Positions 8,142 to 16,752 of a stretch of 64,000 nucleotides of DNA are shown here, one piece after another (the stretch's first letter is position 1; every line of letters begins with the position of its first letter). Under the pieces are notes generated by a model that was not told the DNA's origin, made no database searches, and worked only from the letters and a program-made list of their open reading frames with translations. The translations under genes and the position numbers were made by a program. The DNA is from Bordetella parapertussis (lineage in GTDB: Bacteria; Pseudomonadota; Gammaproteobacteria; Burkholderiales; Burkholderiaceae_C): assembly GCA_945861305.1 (NCBI GenBank), contig CAMATW010000006.1, positions 1 through 64,000 of the forward strand, given 5' to 3'.

Positions 8142-10394
8142 ATGACCGACTACAGATTTCAGCGGGGTATGAGTAGCTTGTCACAAGATTGGCGGGCTAG
8201 GGTGCAAGAGAAGATTCCCGCACTCACCAACGTGCTGGGATGGTTAGAGGTTGACCTAGATGGCCGATTATATTTCGCAAAGTCCTTGCTTCTGCTCTGT
8301 GCTGACAGGCTTTTGGCCCTAGAACACGACGAGCAATCCCAATGGCGTGTGCGTGAATGGCCGCTGACGACAGATTTGCAACTGTCTTTGAAGGACTATG
8401 CAGGCGTGGGCACTTTGGAGTTACACACCCTCACCCACAGCCTTGGCAGTTGGCGCTTTACGTTGGGGCGCAACGAACAAGCGCAGGCATTTGCCGAGGC
8501 TTTCACTGATTTGGTCTCTGGCACACCCACGTCGCCCAAAGAACTTGGTGCTCCAAACGATTTCGAACTTCCCATTGAGGAAGAACAACCGCCCCTCCAA
8601 GGCAACTGGGGGTTGTTCAGGCTGTGGCGTTTTGCCAAGCCTTATAAAGGCCAGTTGTTTTTGGGCTTTGTATTGACCTTGGCGTCTACAGCTGCCACCT
8701 TGGTTCCTCCCTACTTGACCATGCCCTTGATGGATGATGTGCTGATTCCCTTTCAAAACGGCCAGCAAATCGATATTGATTTGGTCATGCTGTACTTGTC
8801 AGGCTTGTTGGGCGCCTCGCTCGTTGCGTGGGGATTGGGTTGGTACAAAACCTATGTGCTGGCTTTGGCGTCTGAGCGCATAGGCGCAGATTTACGCTCC
8901 ACCGCTTACGAGCATTTGTTGCGACTGTCGTTGGAGTATTTTGGCGGGCGAAGAACCGGCGATTTAATGACCCGCATCGGCAGTGAGACCGACCGCTTGT
9001 GCATCTTTTTGTCGGTGCATTTTTTGGATTTCGCCACCGATGTTCTGATGATTTTGATGACAGCAATCATTTTATTCAGCATTGATCCTTGGCTTGCGTG
9101 TGCCACTTTGCTGCCCCTGCCGTTTATTGGTTGGTTGATTCAAAATGTGCGCGAGAGGTTGCGCAATGGTTTTGAAAAAATTGACCGTGTCTGGTCGGAG
9201 TTGACCAATGTCTTGGCTGACACCATCCCGGGTATTCGCGTGGTCAAAGCATTTGCCCAAGAAAAACGCGAGGCTTCACGTTTTCGCTCTGCCAACAAAC
9301 ACAATTTAGCAGTCAATGACAGAGTCAATTTTTTATGGTCTTTGTTTTCGCCGACAGTGACTTTGGTGACTGAAGTGGGGCTTTTGGTGGTGTGGGCATT
9401 TGGCATCTGGCAAGTGGCGAATCATCAAGTGACGGTGGGCGTGCTGAGTGCTTTTTTGGCGTACAGCAGCCGTTTTTATGCGCGTCTAGACTCTATGAGT
9501 CGCATTGTGTCGCACACCCAAAAAGCCATCGCCGGTACCAAGCGTATTTTTGAAATCTTGGACCACGTCTCCAGTGTCCCGGAACCTGTCAATCCACAAC
9601 CTATGCCCCAAATTCAAGGGCGTATACAGATTGATGACATCGGGTTTCGCTATGGCAACCGCGCTGTGATTCGCGGCTTGAGTTTGGATATTGCACCTGG
9701 GGAAATGATTGGTCTGGTGGGTCAAAGTGGCTCTGGCAAAAGTACCATGGTCAATTTGATATGCCGCTTCTACGATGTCAGCGAAGGTGCGATTCGCATT
9801 GATGGCACCGATATTCGCGACTTGCGTGTCAGCGACTACCGCCAACACATTGGCTTGGTGCTACAAGAGCCATTTTTATTCTTTGGCACGATTGCCGACA
9901 ACATCGCTTATGGCAAACCGCAGGCCACGCGCAGTGAAATTGTGGCGGCCGCTCGCGCCGCGCATGCGCATGAATTTATTTTGCGCCTCCCTCAAGGCTA
10001 TGACTCCTTGGTGGGCGAACGCGGTCAATCTTTATCGGGCGGTGAGCGCCAACGCATCTCCATTGCTAGGGCTCTTTTGATAGACCCGCGCATACTCATC
10101 ATGGATGAGGCTACCTCGTCTGTGGACACCGAGACCGAGCAGGAAATTCAAAAAGCCTTAGACAACTTGGTGCGTGGCAGGACCACCATTGCCATTGCCC
10201 ACCGGCTCTCTACCTTGCGTCGCGCTGATCGCTTGGTGGTGATGGAACACGGGCAGTTGGTAGAGCAAGGGCAACACCAAGAGTTGCTGGACAGGCAAGG
10301 GGCTTATTGGCGCCTCTACGAAGCTCAAGCCAGAAGAGCAGAAGCCGAACAAGGACTGGTTTCTGTCAGCGACACCCGCGAGGTACGCACATGA
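8142..10394 (+). CDS. ABC exporter (fused permease-ATPase) of the cyanophycin locus, with N-terminal extension
   Basis: A type IV-like ABC half-exporter of about 750 residues. Roughly the first 150 residues form an extra, probably cytoplasmic, domain that I do not recognise with confidence; it has a PH-like appearance. Six membrane segments follow (about 165-450). The nucleotide-binding domain has Walker A GQSGSGKST (near 525-533), signature LSGGERQR, Walker B ILIMDEATS and switch IAHRLST. The start is uncertain: TTG 8130, ATG 8142 or ATG 8169. Similar exporters paired with DUF1854 proteins are annotated as cyanophycin-metabolism-associated in relatives. The transported substrate is unknown. 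It overlaps the DUF1854 gene by 4 bp. Confidence 0.88.
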   Translation: MTDYRFQRGMSSLSQDWRARVQEKIPALTNVLGWLEVDLDGRLYFAKSLLLLCADRLLALEHDEQSQWRVREWPLTTDLQLSLKDYAGVGTLELHTLTHSLGSWRFTLGRNEQAQAFAEAFTDLVSGTPTSPKELGAPNDFELPIEEEQPPLQGNWGLFRLWRFAKPYKGQLFLGFVLTLASTAATLVPPYLTMPLMDDVLIPFQNGQQIDIDLVMLYLSGLLGASLVAWGLGWYKTYVLALASERIGADLRSTAYEHLLRLSLEYFGGRRTGDLMTRIGSETDRLCIFLSVHFLDFATDVLMILMTAIILFSIDPWLACATLLPLPFIGWLIQNVRERLRNGFEKIDRVWSELTNVLADTIPGIRVVKAFAQEKREASRFRSANKHNLAVNDRVNFLWSLFSPTVTLVTEVGLLVVWAFGIWQVANHQVTVGVLSAFLAYSSRFYARLDSMSRIVSHTQKAIAGTKRIFEILDHVSSVPEPVNPQPMPQIQGRIQIDDIGFRYGNRAVIRGLSLDIAPGEMIGLVGQSGSGKSTMVNLICRFYDVSEGAIRIDGTDIRDLRVSDYRQHIGLVLQEPFLFFGTIADNIAYGKPQATRSEIVAAARAAHAHEFILRLPQGYDSLVGERGQSLSGGERQRISIARALLIDPRILIMDEATSSVDTETEQEIQKALDNLVRGRTTIAIAHRLSTLRRADRLVVMEHGQLVEQGQHQELLDRQGAYWRLYEAQARRAEAEQGLVSVSDTREVRT

Positions 10395-10858
10395 GCCAAC
10401 TCAGCCACTTGATCAAAGACCAACGCGGACTTTGGCAAGCCACCCTCGCCGATGGCTCGGTTCACAGCGGTGTGACAGTGGTTCGGGCTTTTCCGATTCG
10501 TGCGCCTGATGAGGCCATCTCGGTGATTGACCACGAAGGTCATGAGTTGTGCTGGATTGAGCATGTGTCTGACTTAAACGAAAAGGTACGTGAGGCAGTG
10601 GTCGGCGCCTTGCAAGCGCGTGAGTTCATGCCTGAAATTTTGAACGTTGAGCGCGTCAGTTCATTTGCCACGCCCTCTGTTTGGACGGTACAAACTAACC
10701 GCGGCAAATGTGATTTCACCTTGAAAGGGGAAGAAGATATTCGCCGTGTCAGCAGCCAGACCTTGATCGTGGCAGATGCCCATGGCGTGCAATTTTTGAT
10801 ACGCGATTTACCATCGCTGAATGCTTCAAGTCGAAAGCTACTCGACAGATTCCTTTGA
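10391..10858 (+). CDS. DUF1854 protein associated with cyanophycin metabolism
   Basis: 155 residues without signal peptide or membrane segment, so probably cytoplasmic. I recognise the pattern of the DUF1854 family (GLWQATLADGS, VRAFPIRAPDE, ISVIDHEGHELCWIE), usually found next to a fused ABC exporter and cphA genes. The start ATG at 10391 overlaps the stop of the ABC gene (ATGA), which indicates translational coupling and a shared complex or process. Biochemical function is unknown. It may be a regulatory partner of the exporter. Confidence 0.8.
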   Translation: MSQLSHLIKDQRGLWQATLADGSVHSGVTVVRAFPIRAPDEAISVIDHEGHELCWIEHVSDLNEKVREAVVGALQAREFMPEILNVERVSSFATPSVWTVQTNRGKCDFTLKGEEDIRRVSSQTLIVADAHGVQFLIRDLPSLNASSRKLLDRFL

Positions 10859-10906
10859 TTTTCAAGCATTTTTTTGCAATGCCCCTTGATTATCATTGGC
10901 TTTAAA

Positions 10907-10937
10907 TTGACAAAGTTCAATTATTCAAAAAAATCTA
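10907..10937 (+). promoter_or_regulatory. Candidate promoter of the formamidase-like gene
   Basis: A perfect -35 hexamer TTGACA (10907-10912) is followed after about 19-20 bp by a poor -10 (AATCTA, near 10932-10937). It sits 60 bp upstream of the start codon in the 138-bp gap after the DUF1854 gene. The good -35 with weak -10 suggests activator dependence, which is inference. Confidence 0.4.
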
Positions 10938-10996
10938 AGAACATCTGAGGGTTACTCAGCTAACAACAGTACTTACAAACCTCAAAAAGGATCACC

Positions 10997-12250
10997 ATGT
11001 TTTACAAAAAACCCGCGTTGGGTTGGTTGGTTTTGGGATTGCTCATGGGCAATGCTTTTGCTGACACAACAGAAGTTAAAACGCAAACGATTGTTGAAGT
11101 CAAAAAAAGCGGCGGCCATTGCGAGCAAGACCCCAATTGCTTTAACCGCTATCACCCCGCCATCAAACCTGTGGCACGTGCCAAACCTGGTGACCTGATT
11201 GTGGTGCACACACGTGACGCCTTGGATGCCAACCTGAACATCAATTCCTTGGCCAAGGACGTGACAGCCATTGATACCAACCTGATTCACCCCATGACAG
11301 GCCCCATCTACATCGAAGGCGCTAAGCGCGGCGATGTGTTGGCCATCAAACTGATTGACATCAACCCCAACGAATACGGCTACACCACCCTGATTCCTGG
11401 CTTTGGCTTTTTGCCAGATATGTTCCCGGATCCTTATGTGGCCAACTGGAAGTTGAATCGCCGTGAAGCGGTGTCTGCCCAGTTACCCGGCGTGCACATT
11501 CCCATGAACGGCTTCATGGGCTCTGTCGGTGTCATGCCCGGCGAAGAGGAAATTGAAAAATGGCTGGCGCGTGAAAGCCAATTGGGCGCTGCTGGTGGCG
11601 TGGCTCTCCCCCCACAGCCCATCAGCGCTCGCCCAGCGGACATTTGCGGACCTAAAGGCAGCCATAAAGACAAGTGCTTACGTACTGTTCCTCCTCGTGA
11701 AAACGGCGGCAACATGGACGTGAAGCAAATGGTTGAAGGCACCACTTTGTTGTTGCCCTGCTTTATTGATGGTTGCGGCTTCTTCATCGGTGACGTGCAC
11801 TATGCACAAGGCGATGGTGAAGTGGCAGGTACCGCCATCGAAATGGGTGCAGTGGTCACGGTGTCCACCGAAATCCGCAAAGGCATGGCTTCTTTGATCA
11901 AGCAGCCCATGTTTGAAGGCGGCTCACAAATCAAAAAATTGGAGCCTGACAGCTTCCATGCTGTGGTCGGTTACCCCCTTAAGAAAGCTGGCGAAGTACC
12001 ACCCCAGTGGGCTTACTTGGACAGCGAAAAAATCAAGCCATTGACCAACTTGTCTAACGACCTGACTTTGGCAGCGCGCAACTCTTTGATCGCCATGATC
12101 GACTGGTTGATGGCAACCAAAGGTTTGAGCAAAGAACAAGCCTTGGTGGTTGCCAGTGTCGCCTGCGACCTGCGTATCAGCAACGTGGTCGATGTACCAA
12201 ACTATGCAGTGACCACCATTTGCCCGATGGAAATCTTCGGCAAAAAGTAA
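10997..12250 (+). CDS. Secreted acetamidase/formamidase family protein (FmdA-like)
   Basis: 417 residues. A clear Sec signal peptide (hydrophobic 8-22, cleavage after NAFA) leads into an FmdA_AmdA-type fold. Family-like blocks are MTGPIYIEGAKRGDVLAI, GDVHYAQGDGEVAGTAIEMG and PGEEEIEKW. FmdA enzymes hydrolyse formamide or short amides to ammonia and acid and are normally cytoplasmic, so an exported version is notable. A good ribosome-binding site (AAAGGA) precedes the ATG by 6 nt. A strong terminator ends the transcript, so the gene appears monocistronic. The amide substrate cannot be read from sequence. Confidence 0.85.
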   Translation: MFYKKPALGWLVLGLLMGNAFADTTEVKTQTIVEVKKSGGHCEQDPNCFNRYHPAIKPVARAKPGDLIVVHTRDALDANLNINSLAKDVTAIDTNLIHPMTGPIYIEGAKRGDVLAIKLIDINPNEYGYTTLIPGFGFLPDMFPDPYVANWKLNRREAVSAQLPGVHIPMNGFMGSVGVMPGEEEIEKWLARESQLGAAGGVALPPQPISARPADICGPKGSHKDKCLRTVPPRENGGNMDVKQMVEGTTLLLPCFIDGCGFFIGDVHYAQGDGEVAGTAIEMGAVVTVSTEIRKGMASLIKQPMFEGGSQIKKLEPDSFHAVVGYPLKKAGEVPPQWAYLDSEKIKPLTNLSNDLTLAARNSLIAMIDWLMATKGLSKEQALVVASVACDLRISNVVDVPNYAVTTICPMEIFGKK

Positions 12251-12267
12251 TCTCTTCTTGCTAACCG

Positions 12268-12298
12268 AAAAGAGCGAGGCATCCTCGCTCTTTTTTTT
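12268..12298 (+). terminator. Rho-independent terminator after the formamidase-like gene
   Basis: Stem AGAGCGAGG (12271-12279), loop CAT, matching arm CCTCGCTCT (12283-12291), then an unbroken run of eight T. It is the clearest intrinsic terminator in the window. Confidence 0.93.
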
Positions 12299-12299
12299 G

Positions 12300-12305
12300 G
12301 ATAAT
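12300..12305 (+). promoter_or_regulatory. -10 box 6 nt before the start of the next gene
   Basis: GATAAT directly follows the terminator T-run and ends 6 nt before the ATG at 12312, with no Shine-Dalgarno sequence between. This predicts a leaderless transcript and explains how a gene 14 nt past a terminator can be expressed. Confidence 0.5.
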
Positions 12306-12311
12306 TACAAA

Positions 12312-12890
12312 ATGCAAAGACGTTCGTTTCTATCACTTTGGGCATTGACCTCCTCTGCGATTTTGCTGCCCATGCAATTAGCTATGGCGCACACACCTTA
12401 CCGATTCTGGGATGTGTTTCGCAAGCGAAACATGGTGATACTGACCTCTCATGCTGACTACACGGGTGACGAAACAGGGGATGTTTGGGTGGCGACACTG
12501 CGTGAAAACTTACCGCTCAGCCGTGCCATGATCAGCCGCACTCACGACATGACGCGAATGGCCAGTCTGCTGAAAACCGACCAAGTCAAATTAGCCGTCT
12601 TGTCTTACCAACATGCACGACTGATGTTCACGGGTGAACCGCCTTTTGAAGAATACGCCCCCCTACAACTAGAAATATTGGTGGATAACGGTAAATACCT
12701 GTTCGTGACGCTGCCCAATTTGCCGCTCTACCATGGTTATCTTGTGACAACAGCATTGATGGAAAACGCCGACAAACTGCAACTGATCAACCCAGACAAA
12801 GGTCGCTTCGGCATGGCGGTTCATTCTGGCGCACAAGCCCATTACCGTGGCGAGAAACTCACCCCACCGCCTGCACCTGAAGAAAAATGA
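12312..12890 (+). CDS. Exported protein of unknown function with twin-arginine-like leader
   Basis: 192 residues, not recognised. It begins MQRRSFLSLWALTSSAILLP, with an RR-x-FL motif followed by a hydrophobic stretch and LAMAHTP as probable cleavage site. Export by Tat or Sec is therefore likely. The mature part contains a segment (TSHADYTGDETGDVWVATL) and a Pro-rich tail. The start at 12312 is chosen because the signal peptide begins there; an upstream in-frame TTG at 12258 lies inside the terminator. Its stop overlaps the next start (ATGA). It forms a three-gene set with the next two genes, the last of which is a HupE-type membrane protein. Confidence 0.7.
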   Translation: MQRRSFLSLWALTSSAILLPMQLAMAHTPYRFWDVFRKRNMVILTSHADYTGDETGDVWVATLRENLPLSRAMISRTHDMTRMASLLKTDQVKLAVLSYQHARLMFTGEPPFEEYAPLQLEILVDNGKYLFVTLPNLPLYHGYLVTTALMENADKLQLINPDKGRFGMAVHSGAQAHYRGEKLTPPPAPEEK

Positions 12891-13606
12891 ATATCGTTTG
12901 GGATATGCGTAAAGGCATTTGGGGATTGGGATTGGTGTTGTCCTTCAACTGCTGGGCTCATGAGTCCATCACAACTGAAGCGCGGAAAAACTATTTGATG
13001 AAGTTGCAAGAGTCTAAGCAAGTTCTGTCTGCCAATCCAACGGCGCAAGTCAAAGCCAAGGCGCTTTACCAAATCGGGGCAAGCTTGGAAGAAGTTCGGG
13101 ACTTGTTCAACCAAGACATCATCAGCCATGGTGCGGTCAAAGGGCTTGAATCCAATCTGCTGCTGACAGAACTTGCCCGCGCTGGCTTTAAGTTGGAGAT
13201 GTCGCCCAAAATCGGTTTGTACCTGTCGCAACTTCAGTATTACCGAGACGCGATCAAGCTCGATGGCAAAGCAGTATTTGCTGATCATGCCCGCTACTTA
13301 TTACTGAAAAACCATTTCTACGACAGCTTCACAGACAACCCTTTGACGCCTTTGTCGCAATCCAAGGAAGAGTTGAGTGAACTGATCGTCATCGGCGAAA
13401 GACTGCAAAAGGTGAAAGACAGCAGTATCAATCCCGAGGAAGTGAAGTTTGTGCTGGCCATCCATTACCTTCAAGCCATACAGCAACAACTGATTGGCAA
13501 AGACGAGGGCATGAAAAAATTTAAAAATTTGTTGGCTGAATTGCGCCTCGATTACCCCCAAAGCCTTAAACCCATGACGCTCGAAGCCTTGAGCTCAGGA
13601 CTATGA
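12887..13606 (+). CDS. Exported alpha-helical protein of unknown function
   Basis: 239 residues, not recognised. A short hydrophobic leader (WGLGLVLSFNCWAHE) suggests export to the periplasm. The rest is rich in helix-forming residues, and segments such as ANPTAQVKAKALYQIGASLEEVRDLFNQ look tetratricopeptide-like, though no canonical repeat can be asserted. It overlaps both neighbours by 4 bp (ATGA junctions), so the three proteins are probably made together. The upstream partner is another exported protein; the downstream partner is a HupE/UreJ-type membrane protein. Confidence 0.68.
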   Translation: MNIVWDMRKGIWGLGLVLSFNCWAHESITTEARKNYLMKLQESKQVLSANPTAQVKAKALYQIGASLEEVRDLFNQDIISHGAVKGLESNLLLTELARAGFKLEMSPKIGLYLSQLQYYRDAIKLDGKAVFADHARYLLLKNHFYDSFTDNPLTPLSQSKEELSELIVIGERLQKVKDSSINPEEVKFVLAIHYLQAIQQQLIGKDEGMKKFKNLLAELRLDYPQSLKPMTLEALSSGL

Positions 13607-14757
13607 AATTTGGAGTTCTTCCAAATAGGATTTGTCTTTTTTCCAAGCTGATAGGCTCTGTTTTTTTATGCTTGATCATTTGGTCGGGCACTGTCTTTTC
13701 GCATCAAACCGGTAACAGCTATTTGACTCTGCGAGAAGCCGACGGCAGGTTAATGGTGGAACTTGATTTCATTATTCGAGATCTGGGTAACTTGCTGCAA
13801 GCACCAGGGCAGCCCAGTGATCCGCCGCCTGCACCTGAAAAATTGGCAGCCCTGCAAGTCCCTATCACCCAAGCTATTCAACAATCTTTGTCTATTGCCG
13901 TTGATGAGCAGACAATACCCCTTGAATTCATGTCGCAGTCTGTGGTTTTACACAATGATGGCTTGTATGTCAGACAACGCTTCAGCGCCAACGCTTTGTC
14001 AGTTTATGCCAAGTTTGTGGTGGTGCGCTACCAATTCTTCACGCAAAACGACATGCTTGGTCGTGCTTTTTTCAAAATGACGTTACGCGACGAGGAAGTT
14101 TCCTCGGTATTCGGTCAATCCAACGCCATTCAACGCTTTGTTTTGGGTGAGCAAAAACGCTGGGCAACCATTGGCTTGTTCACCAAAGAAGGTGCAAAGC
14201 ATATTTGGGGAGGCGCAGATCACCTGCTTTTTTTGTTGACATTGATGCTGCCAGGCTTGATGCTGATAAGACCTGCCAACACAGTTATCACGACTGACAA
14301 AAGAGTTGCTGAGAAGTTTGCACTGAAAGTTATCACAGCCTTTACGCTGGCCCACTCCATCACATTGGCATGCTCTGTGTTTGATTTGATCAGCCTGCCA
14401 GATAGGCTCATTGAATCCACGATTGCGCTGTCCATCATGGTGTCAGCGGCATTGAATTTGCAAAACCGCGTTAAGGTCAGCCATTGGAAAATGGCCTTTG
14501 TGTTCGGGCTGATTCATGGCATGGGTTTCGCCAACGGTTTGAAAGAACTGGGCTTGTCGAGCATGTATTTTCTCGAAACTTTGTTCGCTTTCAATGTGGG
14601 TGTAGAGTTAGGACAGTTGTCTGCGGTGGTCTTGGTCGCTTTGCCTGTGGTCTTTTGGGTAAAAAGCCATGAAGCTAAAGCGGCCCTGCAGCGCTGGGGT
14701 TCTGGCGCCGTCCTTTTGATGGCTCTGTTTTGGTTGGTGCAACGTTTGTTTGGTTAG
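13603..14757 (+). CDS. HupE/UreJ family membrane protein
   Basis: 384 residues. An N-terminal signal or anchor segment (about 12-28) is followed by an extracytoplasmic domain to about residue 190. A C-terminal HupE/UreJ_2-like membrane domain follows, with about six helices and typical motifs: HIWGGADHLLFLLTL, FTLAHSITLA, FGLIHGMGFANGL, FNVGVELGQ. The conserved His residues in these helices recall nickel or metal-uptake HupE/UreJ proteins. Many members of this subfamily lie outside hydrogenase or urease loci and have no known substrate. It ends 2 bp from the facing nitroreductase gene. No urease or hydrogenase gene is in the window. Confidence 0.82.
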   Translation: MKFGVLPNRICLFSKLIGSVFLCLIIWSGTVFSHQTGNSYLTLREADGRLMVELDFIIRDLGNLLQAPGQPSDPPPAPEKLAALQVPITQAIQQSLSIAVDEQTIPLEFMSQSVVLHNDGLYVRQRFSANALSVYAKFVVVRYQFFTQNDMLGRAFFKMTLRDEEVSSVFGQSNAIQRFVLGEQKRWATIGLFTKEGAKHIWGGADHLLFLLTLMLPGLMLIRPANTVITTDKRVAEKFALKVITAFTLAHSITLACSVFDLISLPDRLIESTIALSIMVSAALNLQNRVKVSHWKMAFVFGLIHGMGFANGLKELGLSSMYFLETLFAFNVGVELGQLSAVVLVALPVVFWVKSHEAKAALQRWGSGAVLLMALFWLVQRLFG

Positions 14758-14759
14758 AT

Positions 14760-15431
14760 TCAAAAACCTACATAACGAACAAACTTCTCGCTCTCTTCGC
14801 GCACCGACTTGACAGTGTTGGCCACGAAGCTTTCATCGGGGTAACCCATGGCAATGCAAATCATGATGTTTTGATCATCCGGAATAGCTGCATGTTCTCG
14901 CACCACCTTCGATTGCATGATGCCCTGCCCGTTGATGACACAACCCAAGCCGCGCTCCCAAGCCGCCAGCACAATCGCATGCGACAAAGCCCCTAAGTCA
15001 AACTGACTGATGGCTGCAGGCTCCAAATATTTGTCATAGGTCAACACCAAAGACACGGGTGCATCAAACTGTCTGAACCCGCGCATGACCCAATCTGTGC
15101 GGCGCGCTTTATCGTCACGCTCAATGCCCATGGCTTCAAACAACTGAATAGCGATATCGACTTGGCGCCTACGGTGAATGCCCTCGTACTCTTCTTTCAT
15201 GGGGAAGTCACGCTTGGGCGGCACGCCATTCATCATATTGTCTGAATTGCCTTGGCGGATTCGGTCCAAGGGTTCGCCCGTCACCACATGCACATACCAA
15301 GGCTGGGTATTCATGCTGGAAGGGGCCCACTTGGCCACCTCAATGATTTCAGCTATGACTTCTCGGGAAACAGGTTTTTGTTGATAACCACGAATGCTTT
15401 TGCGTTCTTTGATGAGTTCTGAAAATTCCAT
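14760..15431 (-). CDS. Nitroreductase family FMN oxidoreductase
   Basis: 223 residues with the nitroreductase fold: N-terminal RKSIRGY (FMN phosphate binding), WAPSSMNTQPWYVHVV, and the C-terminal ERGLGCVINGQG / ICIAMGYPDE blocks. Such enzymes use NAD(P)H to reduce nitro groups, quinones or flavin-like substrates. It lies 75 bp downstream of the MFS gene on the same strand. The gap contains only a weak hairpin near 15494-15516, so it could be the last gene of the PhlG-like operon or have its own promoter. No ribosome-binding site is obvious. Substrate unknown. Confidence 0.88.
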   Translation of the reverse strand: MEFSELIKERKSIRGYQQKPVSREVIAEIIEVAKWAPSSMNTQPWYVHVVTGEPLDRIRQGNSDNMMNGVPPKRDFPMKEEYEGIHRRRQVDIAIQLFEAMGIERDDKARRTDWVMRGFRQFDAPVSLVLTYDKYLEPAAISQFDLGALSHAIVLAAWERGLGCVINGQGIMQSKVVREHAAIPDDQNIMICIAMGYPDESFVANTVKSVREESEKFVRYVGF

Positions 15432-15506
15432 ACAGTAGTCAATGCTAGATAAAAAGGTTAGAAGATCTTAAGTCAATCAAGCAGCAGATGAAGGAGCACC
15501 ATTTTT

Positions 15507-16727
15507 TTATGGCTCTTTAACTGCTACCACAATGACCAATAAACTGATCACTGACACCACCAAAGATTGAGTCAAAACCATTTCAATGCCTATGTGTTGC
15601 GCCATCGCGCCTGCGATTGCTGGAGCAATAGCTCCACCAACCATTTCAGCTGCCCCTACCCCTACGCCAGTGGCCGTACCCACCAAATGCGCAGGTGTTG
15701 TGAGATGCGTCAGGGGCCCGATGGTGATGGCAATCACGCCCGCATTCATGAACGAAATTAGAAAAATAGCAGCGAACAATTCCATACCGGCAGCATGAAC
15801 AGTGGGTAACCAAGCAACGCAAACCACCGACACCAAAGCACCCAACACCATCAATGGTTTACGCCCCAATCTGTCTGACAACGCTGGCAATATGACTGTG
15901 CCGGTCAAACTACCTAAGCCCAAACCGATCATCATTTGGCTCATACTTTCCAGCGACAGATGCAAGTAGTCGGTCATGTAGTTGGGAAAGAAAATAGCCA
16001 ATGGAATGGCACTGGTGAACATGCACACCATCACCAAGGTATTGACCCACACAGATTTGATAGGCAAGATGTCCTTGAATGAGATTTGATCTACCGTGTT
16101 ATTTGATTGAACTATTGAATCGTTGGCATGTGTGTCACGCATCACCTTAGACAATACATAAGCCAATACCAATCCAGGTACTGCGATCACAGCAAACACC
16201 CAATGCCAACTGGGTAAGACGTCCAGTAAGGTAATGCCAATGATGGGGCCGAGCCCCAAGCCAACAAAGGGAGCCGCCATTTGCTGGATGCCAATGTTCA
16301 GTCCCATGCGACTGGGTTTGGACGCCTCAATGGTCGCCACAATACTTGAAGGCACATAGGCACCTTCGGCCAAACCCATCAAACCGCGTATCAATAACAA
16401 ACTGAACAAACCAGTAGCTAAACCGGTACTGGCCACCAGCAGTGAAAAAATAAGCACTGCGGGTACCAATACCCGCTTGCGCCCATACCGGTCGGACATG
16501 GGACCTGACATGGCGGACGACAAACCCCACGCCAGTGCCAAGATGCCTGAAATCAATCCCAGGTCTTGGTAATTCAAATTCAATTCTTTTTGAATGACGG
16601 GAAACAAGGGGTTGATGATGAAACGGTCCAAGCCTACCAACCCAAAGCCTATGGTCATCAAAGCCACCACTTTGAATTCGTATGCCCCATTCCATGCTGA
16701 AGTGGAACTTGATTCTTGCTGGCTCAT
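15507..16727 (-). CDS. MFS transporter, probable aromatic or organic acid carrier
   Basis: 406 residues with 12 predicted membrane helices. The MFS loop 2-3 motif is present (GPMSDRYGRKRV), as is its repeat in the second half (LSDRLGRKPLMV). An acidic residue in helix 1 (GLVGLDRFIINPLFP) recalls carriers of aromatic acids and other organic anions. It is the fifth gene from the TetR-side promoter of the PhlG-like operon, 25 bp after the acyl-CoA ligase. AGGA lies about 10 nt before the ATG. Uptake of the pathway substrate or export of a product is inferred from context. Confidence 0.88.
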   Translation of the reverse strand: MSQQESSSTSAWNGAYEFKVVALMTIGFGLVGLDRFIINPLFPVIQKELNLNYQDLGLISGILALAWGLSSAMSGPMSDRYGRKRVLVPAVLIFSLLVASTGLATGLFSLLLIRGLMGLAEGAYVPSSIVATIEASKPSRMGLNIGIQQMAAPFVGLGLGPIIGITLLDVLPSWHWVFAVIAVPGLVLAYVLSKVMRDTHANDSIVQSNNTVDQISFKDILPIKSVWVNTLVMVCMFTSAIPLAIFFPNYMTDYLHLSLESMSQMMIGLGLGSLTGTVILPALSDRLGRKPLMVLGALVSVVCVAWLPTVHAAGMELFAAIFLISFMNAGVIAITIGPLTHLTTPAHLVGTATGVGVGAAEMVGGAIAPAIAGAMAQHIGIEMVLTQSLVVSVISLLVIVVAVKEP

Positions 16728-16752
16728 GTTAAGAATTCCTTTTATTGGCTAG

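Noticed and set aside
10881..10901. Fur-box-like sequence upstream of the formamidase-like gene (TTGATTATCATTGG)
   Set aside because: Only part of the 19-bp consensus matches and no iron-related gene is nearby. The match is within what AT-rich promoter DNA gives by chance.
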